From: Bradyrhizobium sp. CB1015
GTDB lineage: Bacteria; Pseudomonadota; Alphaproteobacteria; Rhizobiales; Xanthobacteraceae
Direction of reading: 5' to 3'
Assembly (NCBI RefSeq): GCF_025200925.1
Contig: NZ_CP104174.1
Location: 1,798,001-1,862,000 of the forward strand
Length of the DNA stretch: 64,000 bases
Position 1 is the first letter of the stretch, and every line of letters begins with the position of its first letter. Below, in pieces: positions 33,776 through 43,317 of this stretch. The translations under genes and the position numbers were made by a program. The notes below the pieces were generated by a model. The model did no database searches, was not told the origin of the DNA, and saw only the letters and a program-made list of their open reading frames with translations.

Positions 33776-33930
33776 GTCTCACCCTCCCCTGGAGGGGGAG
33801 GGTTGGCGCGAAGCGCCGGGGTGGGGTGATCTCTCCGCTCGGGCAGTATTCAATGTGGAGAGACCGTCACCCCACCCCGCTCGCGCTATGCGCGATCGAC
33901 CCTCCCCCTCCAGGGGAGGGTAAGTAACGG
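33776..33930. repeat. Large palindromic intergenic repeat
   Basis: TACCCTCCCCTGGAGGGGGA to CCTCCAGGGGAGGGTAAG with a central GGGGTGG...GAGAGACCGTCACCCCACC hairpin. Same family as the stretches at 16091-16475 and 43850-44249. Sits between DUF3237 and the TRAP genes and may end transcription from both. Confidence 0.8.
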
Positions 33931-33941
33931 TCTTCGCTAAG

Positions 33942-35261
33942 CTAATGCGCCATCATGCGCGTCGGCAGCCAGGTTGCCAGCAGCGGGAAGGCGATCAGGA
34001 TCACCAGCCGCACCAGGTCCGTCGCCACGAACGGGATCACGCCCTTGAAGATCGTCGAGAACGAGACGTCCTTCACCACGCTCTTGATGACGAAGACGTT
34101 CATGCCGACTGGCGGATGGATCAGGCCGAGCTCGACGGTCATGACGATGATGACGCCGAACCAGATCGGGTCGAAGCCGAGATGCATGATCACGGGAAAG
34201 ATGATCGGCACGGTCAGGATGATCATCGCCATGGCGTCCATCAGGCAGCCGAGCACGAGATACATCACCATGATCAGGGCCAGCACGCCGTAGGGACCGA
34301 GGCCGAGCCCGGTGAGGAATTCCGTCACCTTCTGCGGCGTCTGCGTCACCGTGAGGAAATAGCCGAAGATCAGCGCGCCGATCAGCACGGTGAACACCGC
34401 AGCTGCGGTGCGCGTGGCCTGCAGCAGCGAGGCCAGCACCTTCTCGCGGTCAAGCCGGCCGGTCAGCACGCCGATGATGAAGGCACCCGTCGCGCCGACG
34501 CCGCCGGCCTCGGTCGGCGTGAAGCGCGGCAGGAAGGGCAGGCCGTAGAGGCCGCCGATGACGAAGATGAAGAGCAGCACCGGTGCCCAGATCTCCTTCA
34601 ACCCGGCAAAGCGCTCGCGCCACGGCGTCACCTTGCCCTTGGGCAGGAAGTCGGGGCGGAAATAGCCGATCAGGAAGATCGTGATCATGTACATGGTCAT
34701 CGCGAGCAGGCCCGGGATGATGCCGGCGATGAACAGCTTGCCGATATCCTGCTCGGTGATGATGCCGTAGACCGCGAGCACGGTGGAGGGCGGCAGCATC
34801 GCGCCCAGTGTGCCGCCGGCCGCAATGACGCCCGTGGCAAAGGACTGCGGGTAGCCGAAGCGCCGCATCTCGGGATAGGCGACGGCGGAGAAGGTCGCGG
34901 CGGTCGCGACCGAGGAACCGCAGATCGCCGCAAAGCCGCCGCAGGCCCCGACCGTGGCGATGCCGAGCCCGCCGCGCAGATGGCCGACGAAGCCGTTGGC
35001 GGCGCGGAACAGCTCCCGGCTCATGCCGGAATGGGAGACGAACGAGCCCATCAGCAGGAACATCGGAATAACACCGAACGTGTAGTCGGTGACCGTGCGC
35101 ATCGAGGTCTGGCCGACCAGCTTCAGCGCTGCTGTCCCGTTGACGAGATAGGCGAAGCCGGACACGCCGACGAGGCCCATGGCCATGCCGACCGGCACGC
35201 GCAGCAGCATCAGGACGAAGAGGGAAATGAAGCCGATTACGGCGACGGCATCGGTGCTCAT
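33942..35261 (-). CDS. dctM: TRAP transporter large permease
   Basis: 439 residues with about twelve TM helices; patterns of the DctM family: LRVPVGMAMGLVGVSGF, FLLMGSFVSHSGM, GGFAAICGSSVATAATFSAV, AAGGTLGAMLPPSTVLAVYG and the second half PIIFPVIMHLGFDPIWFGVI and HPPVGMNVFVIK. It moves an organic acid by sodium-driven symport with the small subunit encoded three bases upstream. The substrate is unknown. Confidence 0.92.
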   Translation of the reverse strand: MSTDAVAVIGFISLFVLMLLRVPVGMAMGLVGVSGFAYLVNGTAALKLVGQTSMRTVTDYTFGVIPMFLLMGSFVSHSGMSRELFRAANGFVGHLRGGLGIATVGACGGFAAICGSSVATAATFSAVAYPEMRRFGYPQSFATGVIAAGGTLGAMLPPSTVLAVYGIITEQDIGKLFIAGIIPGLLAMTMYMITIFLIGYFRPDFLPKGKVTPWRERFAGLKEIWAPVLLFIFVIGGLYGLPFLPRFTPTEAGGVGATGAFIIGVLTGRLDREKVLASLLQATRTAAAVFTVLIGALIFGYFLTVTQTPQKVTEFLTGLGLGPYGVLALIMVMYLVLGCLMDAMAMIILTVPIIFPVIMHLGFDPIWFGVIIVMTVELGLIHPPVGMNVFVIKSVVKDVSFSTIFKGVIPFVATDLVRLVILIAFPLLATWLPTRMMAH

Positions 35262-35263
35262 GG

Positions 35264-35800
35264 TTACTCCGTCGCCTTGATCTTGGGGTCGTGCATCTCT
35301 TCGGGATGGAAGATCAGCCGATAGGTGCGGATCGCGATCAGCAGCACGGCGCAGACGTCGCCGATCCAGGCGACCGCGAAGAACGGCCAGGTCGGCATGT
35401 GCAGATCGAAGGTCTGGACGTTGTCGTTGTAGGTGCCGCGCACCTTGTCGAACAGCGTCCAGGTCTGCACGGTGACGACGAACAGCAGCACCAGCGTCGC
35501 GAACACGTCGATCCAGCGCTGATAGCGCGGTTCGACATTGCCCCAGACCAGGTCGACCGTGATGTGGGTGCCGCGATAGGAGGTTGCGGCGATGCCCCAG
35601 AAAATGAGGATGCCGAGCAGCATGCGGCCGATGTCGAAGGAATCAGGGATCGAATAGTTAAGCGTGTTGCGCAGGAGCACCGACAGGAAGATGTCGAGTG
35701 CGACGATGCCGACAAAGCCGGCCGCGATCCATTCGATCGAGTCGATCACGCGATCCATCCAGGAGCGCCTTGCGGGGTGTGTACCGTCGTGTGCTGTCAT
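35264..35800 (-). CDS. dctQ: TRAP transporter small permease
   Basis: 178 residues from ATG 35800 with four TM helices (SIEWIAAGFVGIVALDIFLS, LLGILIFWGIAATSY, VFATLVLLFVVTVQTW, PFFAVAWIGDVCAVLLIAI). The RGTHITVDLVW segment is typical. It forms a complex with the large permease; the genes are two bases apart. Confidence 0.88.
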   Translation of the reverse strand: MTAHDGTHPARRSWMDRVIDSIEWIAAGFVGIVALDIFLSVLLRNTLNYSIPDSFDIGRMLLGILIFWGIAATSYRGTHITVDLVWGNVEPRYQRWIDVFATLVLLFVVTVQTWTLFDKVRGTYNDNVQTFDLHMPTWPFFAVAWIGDVCAVLLIAIRTYRLIFHPEEMHDPKIKATE

Positions 35801-35827
35801 TGCTTGATCTCGCTCCAGCGGCGGCTC

Positions 35828-35972
35828 TTCGCCTCTCCCCGCGCGCGGGGAGAGGCCGCATCGCACGCGGGTGAGGGGGACTCTCCGCGAGTCCGTCTCT
35901 TACCGTCTTTGCGGAAGCAGCCCCTCACCCCAACCCTCTTCCCGTAAGAACGGAGAGAGGGGGAGAGAGAGA
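35828..35972. repeat. Palindromic repeat inside the TRAP operon
   Basis: CTCTCCCCGCGCGCGGGGAG, CGGGTGAGGGG, CCCCTCACCC and AAGAACGGAGAGAGGGGGAG form the arms of a BIME-like repeat common in rhizobia. It sits between dctQ and dctP and may set different expression of the binding protein and permease genes. Confidence 0.65.
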
Positions 35973-35985
35973 GCCCGCCATCGCC

Positions 35986-37002
35986 TCATTCCGCCAGCGC
36001 GTTGTACTTCTTCAGCGAGGCCTTGAGCTCCGCGAGCGCGGCGTCGGGATCCGCGCCGGCCTTCTTGGCACCGTCGCCCCAGGTCTTGACCAGCGGCTCG
36101 GCGGCCTTCTTCCAGGCCGCGATCTGCTCGGGCGTCAGCTTGTAGACCTCATGGCTGGACTCCGCCTTCACCTTGGCGATGCCGGCGTCCTCGAACTTGC
36201 CCCAGTGCTCGCCGACCGCGCCCGCCGTCTCGACCGTGCAGTTCTTGTCGATCGCGGCTTTCTGCTTGTCGGACATGGCATTGTACTTGTCCTTGTTGAT
36301 CACGAACACGAAGGTCGTGGTGTAGAGCGGCGCCTCCATGTCGTACTTGGTCACCTTGTCGATGCCGAACAGCACCAGGGAGCCCCAGGGGAAGGTGACG
36401 CCGTCGGCGACGCCGCGCTCGATGATGTCGCGCACTTCCGGCGCCGAGGACTGCACGTTGGTGCCGCCGAGCGAAGTGACGAAATTCGCCATGGTGGCGT
36501 GAGCGGGGCGAATCTTCAGGCCCTTCACGTCCTCGGGGTTGACGATCTTCTTGGTGCGGGAATGGAACGAGGAGGGCGAGTGGACGAAGGCGAGGCAGTA
36601 TTTGACGTCCTTCATCTCCTTCTCGGCATATTTGCGATACCAGGCGTCGAGCCCCATCGAGCCGCCCTTGGCGTCCGAGATCAGGAACGGCAATTCCCCG
36701 GCGCCGATGATCGGGAAGCGGCCGGGCTGGTAGCCGGGATTGACATAGGTGACGTCGGCAATGCCGTCGCGCGCCATGTCGTAATGGTCGAACGCCTTGC
36801 CGAGCTGTTGGGCCGGAAACACCTTGCCGGTGATGGTGCCGCCGGAATCCTTGTTCACCGCGGCCACCCAGTCTTCCAGCGATTTTTGCAGCGGATGCGA
36901 GGCCGGCACCCAGTGCGAGACCTTCAGGTCAAAAGTTTTGTCCTGCGCGAGCGCAGGGCTCACGCTTGCTGCCAGCAGCAACGCCAGACAGGCTTTCCTC
37001 AT
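35986..37002 (-). CDS. dctP: TRAP transporter substrate-binding protein
   Basis: 338 residues from ATG 37002 (GTG ATG at the start; GGGAGA upstream). Signal peptide MRKACLALLLAASVSPALAQ, then a DctP-type fold: LKVSHWVPASHPLQKSLEDW, KVFPAQQLGKAFDHYDM, ADVTYVNPGYQPGRFP, the LKIRPAHATMANFV binding segment with its conserved Arg, and WGSLVLFGIDKVTKY. It binds a dicarboxylate or other small organic acid. It reads into dctQM. Confidence 0.9.
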   Translation of the reverse strand: MRKACLALLLAASVSPALAQDKTFDLKVSHWVPASHPLQKSLEDWVAAVNKDSGGTITGKVFPAQQLGKAFDHYDMARDGIADVTYVNPGYQPGRFPIIGAGELPFLISDAKGGSMGLDAWYRKYAEKEMKDVKYCLAFVHSPSSFHSRTKKIVNPEDVKGLKIRPAHATMANFVTSLGGTNVQSSAPEVRDIIERGVADGVTFPWGSLVLFGIDKVTKYDMEAPLYTTTFVFVINKDKYNAMSDKQKAAIDKNCTVETAGAVGEHWGKFEDAGIAKVKAESSHEVYKLTPEQIAAWKKAAEPLVKTWGDGAKKAGADPDAALAELKASLKKYNALAE

Positions 37003-37355
37003 CACGCGTCTCTCCCTTTTGCGACGGCGGGCTTCATTGGCCCGGTCTCGTTAATTAACATGTTATCTAATTGGCCGGCGCGTTCAAGCCGGAACTGAGC
37101 GCTCCGTGTCGCGCCTTCTACGTCAGCCATGTTGCATGGATTTGTCGCTGCTCGGGCGACGACCGCTCTCCCCTTTGCGCAAACGTTATATGGTATAATT
37201 ATCGCCTGCGAGCCTTGGCTACAAGCAGGCTGTTGGCGAGGCGACGGCGAAGCTCGTTTCAAACACCTGCACAAATTCCGTTTAAAGCTTTGTAGGTGAT
37301 GCATTCGTCGCGTCATTCGCTTCCAATGTCGTCAAAGCAATGAAGCGAGATTGCC
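37003..37355. promoter_or_regulatory. Divergent promoter region with AT-rich palindrome
   Basis: This 353-base intergenic region separates the TRAP operon from the thioesterase gene. It contains an AT-rich patch around TTAATTAACATGTTATC with the palindrome AACATGTT (37057-37064), just upstream of dctP, and a TATAAT-like hexamer at 37194-37199. A regulator site for the TRAP genes is likely but not certain. Confidence 0.35.
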
Positions 37356-37772
37356 ATGACCCTCACCGACATCCCCGCCGGCTACGAGCCGCATTTCCGC
37401 AAAGCGCCCCTGACCGATCCCTGGGAGCCGCTCTATTCGAAGAAGACCGACAAGGGCGTCACCGTCGGACTCCGCCTGGCGACGCCGCACACCAACGCCC
37501 GCGGGCTGATCCACGGCGGGCTGATCGTGGCGCTCGCTGACGCCGCGATGGGCTACAGCTGCGCCCAGGCGACGGGCTGGACGACGTCGTTCGTCACCAT
37601 CTCGCTGTCGGTCGACTATGTCGGCGCCGCCGAGATCGGCCAATGGCTCACGGTCGAGGGCGAGGCGATCAAGACCGGGAACACGATCTGCTTCGCGCAG
37701 TGCCTGGTGAAGGCGGACGACGCCGTGATCGCGCGGGCCAGCGGCACCTTTCGGGTGGTGCCGAAGAAATAG
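37356..37772 (+). CDS. PaaI-family hotdog-fold thioesterase
   Basis: 138 residues with the hotdog core: ATPHTNARGLIHGGLIVALA and DAAMGYSCAQATG, the HGG/Asp motif of PaaI-like acyl-CoA thioesterases, then TTSFVTISLSVDYVGAAEIG and a final ASGTFRVVP strand. It should hydrolyse an acyl or aryl-CoA, substrate unknown. It is convergent with the LysR gene and stands alone. Confidence 0.88.
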   Translation: MTLTDIPAGYEPHFRKAPLTDPWEPLYSKKTDKGVTVGLRLATPHTNARGLIHGGLIVALADAAMGYSCAQATGWTTSFVTISLSVDYVGAAEIGQWLTVEGEAIKTGNTICFAQCLVKADDAVIARASGTFRVVPKK

Positions 37773-37776
37773 CTCT

Positions 37777-38667
37777 CTACCCAAATCTCCACTCCGCCGT
37801 CTCCACCACGAGATCGATGAACGCGCGCACCTTGGCCGAGAGCAGACGCGAGGTCGGGTAGACGATGTGGATCGGCAGCGCCGGCTGCTCGTATTTCGCC
37901 AGCACGATCTTGAGGCGTCCGCGCTTCAGGCCCTCGGCGGCCTGATAGGCCAGCACCCGCGTCACGCCGCCGCCGGCCTCGGCATATTGTAGGGCGGCGT
38001 CGGCGCTGTTGCTGATCAAGCGAGGGGACAGCGGCAGCTCGATATCGCGGCCGTCGCGCAGGAAGCGCCATTCGGACCAGGGGCCGAACTGGATGGTCTG
38101 GTGTATGGCGAGCGCTTCCGGGGTCTTCGGCTCGCCATGGCGCTTGAGATAGGCGGGCGCGGCCACCACGATCCGCCGCATCGCGCCGACCTGGCGTGCG
38201 ACAAGCGAGGAATCGGCGAGATGGCCGATCCGCACCGCGGCATCGACGGCGTCTTCAACGAGGTTGACGAGATGATCCGACAGCCGGAGCTCGGCCGTGA
38301 CCTCGGGATAACGCTTGAGATAGGCGGTCATGATCGGCCCGACATGCAGCCGGCCGAAGCCGACCGGCGCTGATACGACGAGACGACCGCTCGGCCGGTT
38401 GCGCTCCTCCCGCGCCGAGCCGTCGGCCTCCTCGACATCGGCGAGGATGCGCCGCGCGCGCTCCAGATAGCGCGTGCCGACGTCGGTCAGCGTCACTTGC
38501 CGCGTGGTTCGCTGCAGCAGCCGCGCGCCGAGATGCTCCTCCAGCGCCGCGATCAGCCGCGTCACCGCCGACGGCGACAGCCGCAGTTTGCGCGCGGCCG
38601 GCGCAAAGCCGCGCAGATCGGCGACCGTGACGAAGACATGCATGGCTTCCAGGCGGTCCATGGACAT
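37777..38667 (-). CDS. LysR-family transcriptional regulator
   Basis: 296 residues with an N-terminal winged HTH (MHVFVTVADLRGFAPAARKL, LSPSAVTRLIAALEEHLGAR) and a LysR substrate-binding domain (RLVVSAPVGFGRLHVGPIM, DAAVRIGHLADSSLVARQVG). A perfect inverted repeat lies immediately before its start and the gene next door is transcribed away from it. It most likely controls the PPOX-family gene and itself. Confidence 0.92.
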   Translation of the reverse strand: MSMDRLEAMHVFVTVADLRGFAPAARKLRLSPSAVTRLIAALEEHLGARLLQRTTRQVTLTDVGTRYLERARRILADVEEADGSAREERNRPSGRLVVSAPVGFGRLHVGPIMTAYLKRYPEVTAELRLSDHLVNLVEDAVDAAVRIGHLADSSLVARQVGAMRRIVVAAPAYLKRHGEPKTPEALAIHQTIQFGPWSEWRFLRDGRDIELPLSPRLISNSADAALQYAEAGGGVTRVLAYQAAEGLKRGRLKIVLAKYEQPALPIHIVYPTSRLLSAKVRAFIDLVVETAEWRFG

Positions 38668-38668
38668 T

Positions 38669-38685
38669 ATTGCATATATTGCAAT
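38669..38685. promoter_or_regulatory. LysR-type inverted repeat
   Basis: ATTGCATATATTGCAAT has 6-base arms (ATTGCA/TGCAAT) around a 5-base spacer, beginning two bases upstream of the LysR start codon and 98 bases before the divergent oxidase gene. It looks like the regulator's own binding site. Confidence 0.6.
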
Positions 38686-38782
38686 GATGAAGTGTCAAGG
38701 TGCTCAATTGTTTTAGACGCCGAAAGGTCCAGATTTGACACGGAAGACGCAGCAATGCGCCGGAATTTCAGGAGATGTTCCG

Positions 38783-39409
38783 ATGACGGCAGTCCATACC
38801 TATGCCAGCGACGTGGCGTTCTCGCCGGCAGTGAAGGCGATCCAGGCGCGCAAGGGCTCGCGCGAGGCCTATGCGCGTAGCGAGCAGCGCGGCTGGCGCA
38901 CCGAGGTCGACGACAATCTCGCCGCGTTCCTGGCTGACGCCAACAGCTTCTACTTCGCCACGGCTTCAGCCGACGGCCAGCCTTATATCCAGCACCGCGG
39001 CGGGCCCAAGGGCTTTCTCAAGATGCTGGACAAGCAGACGCTCGCCTTCGCCGACTATGCCGGCAACCAGCAGTTCATCACCCAGGGCAATCTCTCGGAG
39101 AATCCCAAGGCCTACATCTTCGTGATGGACTACGCCCACCGCCGCCGTGTGAAGATCTGGGGCGAGGCACGCGTGGTCGAGGACGACGAAGCCCTGACCA
39201 CGTCGCTGATGCCGAAAGACTACCGCGCCCGACCCGAGCAGGTGATCCTGTTCAAGATCGCAGCCTGGGACACCAACTGCCCGCAGCACATCCCGCAGAA
39301 GTTCGATGCAGCCGATGTCGCGGCCGCGCTCGCGGCGAGGGATGCGAGGATCGCAGAGCTGGAAGCGGAGGTTGCGGCGCTGAAGGGGGCGAAGGGGGTT
39401 GGCGATTAG
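38783..39409 (+). CDS. Pyridoxamine 5'-phosphate oxidase (PPOX) family flavoprotein
   Basis: 208 residues from ATG 38783 with CAGGAGATG before it. The split beta-barrel of PPOX-like FMN proteins is seen in SFYFATASADGQPYIQHRGG, LAFADYAGNQQFITQGNLSE, AYIFVMDYAHRRRVKIWG and the C-terminal CPQHIPQKFD. The C-terminus is a short coiled coil (ARIAELEAEVAALK). Related proteins reduce flavins or act on small substrates; the function here is unassigned. It is divergent from a LysR gene that likely activates it. Confidence 0.82.
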   Translation: MTAVHTYASDVAFSPAVKAIQARKGSREAYARSEQRGWRTEVDDNLAAFLADANSFYFATASADGQPYIQHRGGPKGFLKMLDKQTLAFADYAGNQQFITQGNLSENPKAYIFVMDYAHRRRVKIWGEARVVEDDEALTTSLMPKDYRARPEQVILFKIAAWDTNCPQHIPQKFDAADVAAALAARDARIAELEAEVAALKGAKGVGD

Positions 39410-39433
39410 TTTGGAGCAAGCGCCGCGTGCTCG

Positions 39434-39592
39434 GTGCACCCTCTCCCCTTGTGGGAGAGGGTGGCTTCGATGTGAAGCATCGAAGCCGGGTGAGGGGTTC
39501 TATCCTCACGAACGGCCTCACGCGCCGAGAGAACCCCTCATCCGGCGCTTCGCGCCACCTTCTCCCACAAGGGGAGAAGGGAAGAGGAGCCA
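39434..39592. repeat. Palindromic intergenic repeat
   Basis: CACCCTCTCCCCTTGTGGGA to TCTCCCACAAGGGGAGAAGG with a GGTGAGGGGTTC/GAACCCCTCATCC inner pair. A frequent repeat family of Bradyrhizobium. It lies between convergent genes and could terminate transcription from both sides. Confidence 0.8.
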
Positions 39593-39600
39593 GCCGCAAA

Positions 39601-40332
39601 TCAAATAGCGCTCGCGCCTTCGTGCTGGAAGCCGAGATAGCTCGCCGCGACGCGCTCGTTGGCTGCGATGTCGCTGGCCTTGCCGCTGAGCACGAACTCG
39701 CCGAGCTCCATGACATAGGCATGGTCCGCGATCTTCAGCGCGGCCTGCGCGTTCTGCTCGACCAGCAGCACGGAGACGCCGGCGGCGCGGAGCTCGGTGA
39801 CGATGCGGAAGATGTCGGCGACGATGATCGGGGCAAGGCCCAGGCTCGGCTCGTCCAGCATCAAGAGCTTCGGCTCGCCCATCAGCGCGCGGCCCATCGC
39901 GAGCATCTGCTGCTCGCCGCCGGAGAGCGTGCCGGCGAGCTGCTTGCGCCGCTCCTTGAGCCGTGGAAACAGCGCATAGACGCGCTCGATCGAGGCTTTT
40001 GCCTTGCTGCGCTCGATCCGGAACGCGCCGAGCTCGAGATTGTCCTCGACATTCATGGTCACGAACAATTCGCGGTGCTCGGGAACGAGACCGAGGCCCA
40101 TGGCGACGCGGTCCTCGATGTCGAGCCGGGCGAGATCCTGCCCGGCAAAGGCGACGCGGCCCTTCAGCGGCAGGATGCCCATGACGGCCGAAAGCAGCGT
40201 GGTCTTGCCGGCACCGTTGGCGCCGACGATGGTGACGATCTCGTTGGTGCCGACCTCGAGCGAGACCGAACGCACCGCCTCGACCTTGCCATAGGCGACA
40301 TGCGCGTCGGTGACGGACAACAGCGTGCTCAT
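39601..40332 (-). CDS. livF: Branched-chain amino-acid-type ABC transporter ATPase
   Basis: 243 residues with Walker A (GANGAGKTTLLSAV), Q loop (ENLELGAF), signature LSGGEQQMLAMGRAL, Walker B (LLMLDEPSLGL) and switch His region. The short size fits LivF. Its start overlaps the stop of the upstream fused permease/ATPase gene (ATGA). It powers import of an amino acid or related solute by the neighbouring permeases. Confidence 0.9.
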   Translation of the reverse strand: MSTLLSVTDAHVAYGKVEAVRSVSLEVGTNEIVTIVGANGAGKTTLLSAVMGILPLKGRVAFAGQDLARLDIEDRVAMGLGLVPEHRELFVTMNVEDNLELGAFRIERSKAKASIERVYALFPRLKERRKQLAGTLSGGEQQMLAMGRALMGEPKLLMLDEPSLGLAPIIVADIFRIVTELRAAGVSVLLVEQNAQAALKIADHAYVMELGEFVLSGKASDIAANERVAASYLGFQHEGASAI

Positions 40333-42098
40333 GCCGCCACTCCGAGATAGGCCTTGATCACTTCGGGATTGGTCTTGATCGTCGCCGGCGTGCCTTCCGC
40401 GATCTTGGTGCCGAAATCGAGCACCACGATGCGGTTGGCGAGGTTCATCACGAAGCCCATGTCGTGCTCGACCAGCAGCACGCTCATGCCGCCGTCGCGC
40501 AGCTCGCGGAGCAGCGCGGCGAGCCGCTGCTTCTCCATGTGGCGCAGGCCCGCGGCCGGCTCGTCGAGCAGCAGCAGCATCGGATCGACGCAGAGCGCGC
40601 GGGCGATCTCGACGATGCGCTGCTGGCCGAGCGAGAGCGAGCCTGCCAGCTGGTGCATCTGCTCGGTGAGGCCGACGCGCTCGATCTGACGCGCGGCCTC
40701 GGCGAGCAGCTTGGCTTCATCAGCGCGGTCGAGCCGCAGCATCGAGGAAACGGGTCCGGAATGGCCGCGCAAATGTGCGCCGATCGCCACGTTCTCCAGC
40801 ACGGTCATGTCGGGGACGAGCTTGACGTGCTGGAAGGTCCTGCTGATGCCGAGCTTGACGATCTCCTGCGGCGGCGCGTTGTCGACCTTCCTGCCGAGCA
40901 CGGAGATCGAGCCCGAGGTCGCCGACAGCACGCCGGTGATCAGGTTGAAGGTCGTGCTCTTGCCGGCGCCGTTCGGGCCGATCAGCGCGACGATCTCGCG
41001 GGCCTGGACGTCGAAGGAGACGTTGTTCACCGCGACCACGCCGCCGAACTGTTTGCGCGCCTTATCGACCTGAAGCAGGACACCGGCCTCGGTGGGCGCG
41101 CGGGCACGGTGCTCCAGCTTCAGCGAGGTGTCGGGCTTCTTGCCATCGGTACGCTCTGGGAAGAACGACATCAGCCAGGGCCAGAGGCCGCCGGGCGCAA
41201 GCTGCAGCAGCGCCACCAGCATGATGCCGAACACGATGGTCTCGACCTGGCCGGAGCCTGGCAGGATCAGCGGCAGATAGCTCTGCAGCACCTCTTTCAG
41301 GATCACGACGATTGCCGCGCCCAGGACGCCGCCCCAGACATAGCCGGCGCCGCCGACCACCGCGATGAAGAGATATTCGATGCCCATATGCGCACCGAAC
41401 GGCGTCGGGTTCACCGCGCGCTGGAGATGGGCGTAGAGCCACCCGGACAGGCCGGCGAGCACTGCGGCATGGATGAAAACCAGGAGCTTTGCGCGCGGCG
41501 TGTGGACGCCGAACGCCTCGGCCGCGACATGGCCGCGCCTGAGCGCGCGGATGGCGCGGCCGGTGCGGGAGTCCAAGAGGTTCATCGTCAGCAGGGCCGA
41601 GAGGATCACGGCGACCCAGATCGCGTAATAGATCGAGCCGGGCGAGAGCATCTTGAACGCGCCGATCGACAGCGGCGGGATCGCCGAGATGCCGTCGTTG
41701 CGGCCCAGAAACTCAAGCTTGCTGAACAGGTAGAACAGCCCGAGCCCCCAAGCGAGCGTGCCGAGCGGCAGATAATGCCCCGAGAGGCGCACGGTGATCA
41801 GCCCGAGCAGCACCGCGAGCGAGCCGCTGACCAGGAGCGACAGCGGCAGCGTCAGCCAGGGCGACAGGCCGTAGGCCGTCGACAGCACCGCGGTGGTATA
41901 GGCGCCGAAGCCGACGAAGGCGGCTTGGCCGAACGAGGTGAGGCCGCCGACGCCGGTCAGCAGCACGAGGCCCATCGCGACCAGGGCCGCAAGGCCGATA
42001 TTGTCGAGCAGCACGATCCAGAACGGGGGCACGCCCGGGATGAACGGGATCGCGGCCATAACAATCGCGAAAACGAGGATGGGAAGCCGGCTCTGCAT
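40329..42098 (-). CDS. Fused LivM permease and LivG ATPase
   Basis: 589 residues. The first 320 are a permease with about nine TM helices ([74 protein letters not shown]). From about 345 follows an ATPase with Walker A ([18 protein letters not shown]), signature [15 protein letters not shown], Walker B ([12 protein letters not shown]) and the LivG C-terminal [19 protein letters not shown]. In most bacteria these are two genes. The fusion keeps the two subunits in equal number. Confidence 0.92.
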   Translation of the reverse strand: MQSRLPILVFAIVMAAIPFIPGVPPFWIVLLDNIGLAALVAMGLVLLTGVGGLTSFGQAAFVGFGAYTTAVLSTAYGLSPWLTLPLSLLVSGSLAVLLGLITVRLSGHYLPLGTLAWGLGLFYLFSKLEFLGRNDGISAIPPLSIGAFKMLSPGSIYYAIWVAVILSALLTMNLLDSRTGRAIRALRRGHVAAEAFGVHTPRAKLLVFIHAAVLAGLSGWLYAHLQRAVNPTPFGAHMGIEYLFIAVVGGAGYVWGGVLGAAIVVILKEVLQSYLPLILPGSGQVETIVFGIMLVALLQLAPGGLWPWLMSFFPERTDGKKPDTSLKLEHRARAPTEAGVLLQVDKARKQFGGVVAVNNVSFDVQAREIVALIGPNGAGKSTTFNLITGVLSATSGSISVLGRKVDNAPPQEIVKLGISRTFQHVKLVPDMTVLENVAIGAHLRGHSGPVSSMLRLDRADEAKLLAEAARQIERVGLTEQMHQLAGSLSLGQQRIVEIARALCVDPMLLLLDEPAAGLRHMEKQRLAALLRELRDGGMSVLLVEHDMGFVMNLANRIVVLDFGTKIAEGTPATIKTNPEVIKAYLGVAA

Positions 42099-42103
42099 GC
42101 GCG

Positions 42104-43144
42104 TCAGTCCTTCTCTTCCTCGACGGCGGGCGCGGCGAGCGAGCGCAGCAGCAGCACGGGGATCAGCAGCATGAAGACGATCACCTCCTTGTAATTGGAG
42201 GCATAGAAGGACGAGAACGCCTCGACGATGCCGACCACCAGCGCCGCGACGGCGGTGAGGGGATAGCTGACGAGGCCGCCGATGATCGCGGCGACGAAGC
42301 CCTTCAGCCCGATGAGGAAGCCGGAGTCATAGTACAGAGTTGTGATCGGCACGATCAAGATGCCGGAGAGCGCGCCGATCACGGAGGCCAGCAGGAAAGC
42401 GATCTGGCCCGACAGCGTGGTGCGGATGCCCGCAAGCCGCGCGCCGAGCCGGTTCACCGCGGTCGCGCGCAGCGCCTTGCCATAGAGCGTCAGGCCGAAG
42501 AACAGCCAGAGCCCGACGATGAAGGCGATGGTGATGGCGTAGACGGTGATGCTCTGGCCGGTGAAGCGCAGGGCGCCGGCGGTGAAGGCGCCGGACAGCA
42601 CGGCAGGCCCGCGCTGGCCTTCGGCGCCGAAGAACAGCAGGCCGAGGCCCTGCAGCGCGAGGTGGACGCCGACCGAGGCAATCAGCAGCACCAGCACCGA
42701 GGTGTGCGCCAGCGGCTGGAAGGCGATGCGGTAGAGATAGAGGCCGATCATCGCCACGATCACCAGCGACAGCGCGATGCAGACCGCGACCGGCGGCTTC
42801 TGCGCGGCGAAGGACAGGGTCAGCGCCAGCACGATCGCGGGCAACACGACGTTGGCGATGAAGCTGCGGACGACCAGCCGCCCATGCAGCGCCTTGCGCG
42901 CCTCGAACAGGTCGAAGGCGAAGGCGCCGATGCCGAGCGCCAGCGCCAGCTTTGCCGTGCCCGGCATCTGGCCGGCGGCCAGCGAGGCATAGGTCAGCGC
43001 GCCATAGGTGACGAATTCGCCCTGGGGAATGAGGATGACGCGGGTGACGGCGAACACCAGCACCAGCGCCAGGCCGAGCAGCGCATAGATCGCGCCATTG
43101 GTGATGCCGTCCTGCACCAGGAACAGCATGATGGTGGTATTCAA
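42104..43144 (-). CDS. livH: LivH-type ABC transporter permease
   Basis: 346 residues with about ten TM helices: [59 protein letters not shown], and [20 protein letters not shown] followed by [19 protein letters not shown]. An extra 60-residue segment near residue 80 makes it longer than the usual 290. It has a TTG start with GGGGGAG nine bases upstream. It heads the livH-livMG-livF operon. No binding protein gene is found next to it. Confidence 0.85.
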   Translation of the reverse strand: MNTTIMLFLVQDGITNGAIYALLGLALVLVFAVTRVILIPQGEFVTYGALTYASLAAGQMPGTAKLALALGIGAFAFDLFEARKALHGRLVVRSFIANVVLPAIVLALTLSFAAQKPPVAVCIALSLVIVAMIGLYLYRIAFQPLAHTSVLVLLIASVGVHLALQGLGLLFFGAEGQRGPAVLSGAFTAGALRFTGQSITVYAITIAFIVGLWLFFGLTLYGKALRATAVNRLGARLAGIRTTLSGQIAFLLASVIGALSGILIVPITTLYYDSGFLIGLKGFVAAIIGGLVSYPLTAVAALVVGIVEAFSSFYASNYKEVIVFMLLIPVLLLRSLAAPAVEEEKD

Positions 43145-43240
43145 GACCGGACGCTCCCCCTAATCCGGACCGGTCCCCTCGATTGCGGTGGACGGTCCGC
43201 TCACAGCCATTGAAAAACGCATGCGATATTTGGTATGGTC

Positions 43241-43260
43241 TATAACGATTATCGAATATA
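43241..43260. promoter_or_regulatory. Candidate MarR operator
   Basis: TATAACGATTATCGAATATA contains the perfect core CGATTATCG in an AT-rich patch of the 173-base intergenic region between livH and the MarR gene. A regulator site is likely because MarR proteins bind such pseudopalindromes. Confidence 0.5.
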
Positions 43261-43317
43261 ACTTCAAGGGTGGGGAACGACCCGTCCCGAATTTAGCGGG
43301 ATTGCGAGCACGAGGCG

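Noticed and set aside
37190..37200. TATAAT as a strong promoter before the thioesterase gene
   Set aside because: No -35 element lies at the right distance, and the hexamer may be chance in an AT-rich patch.
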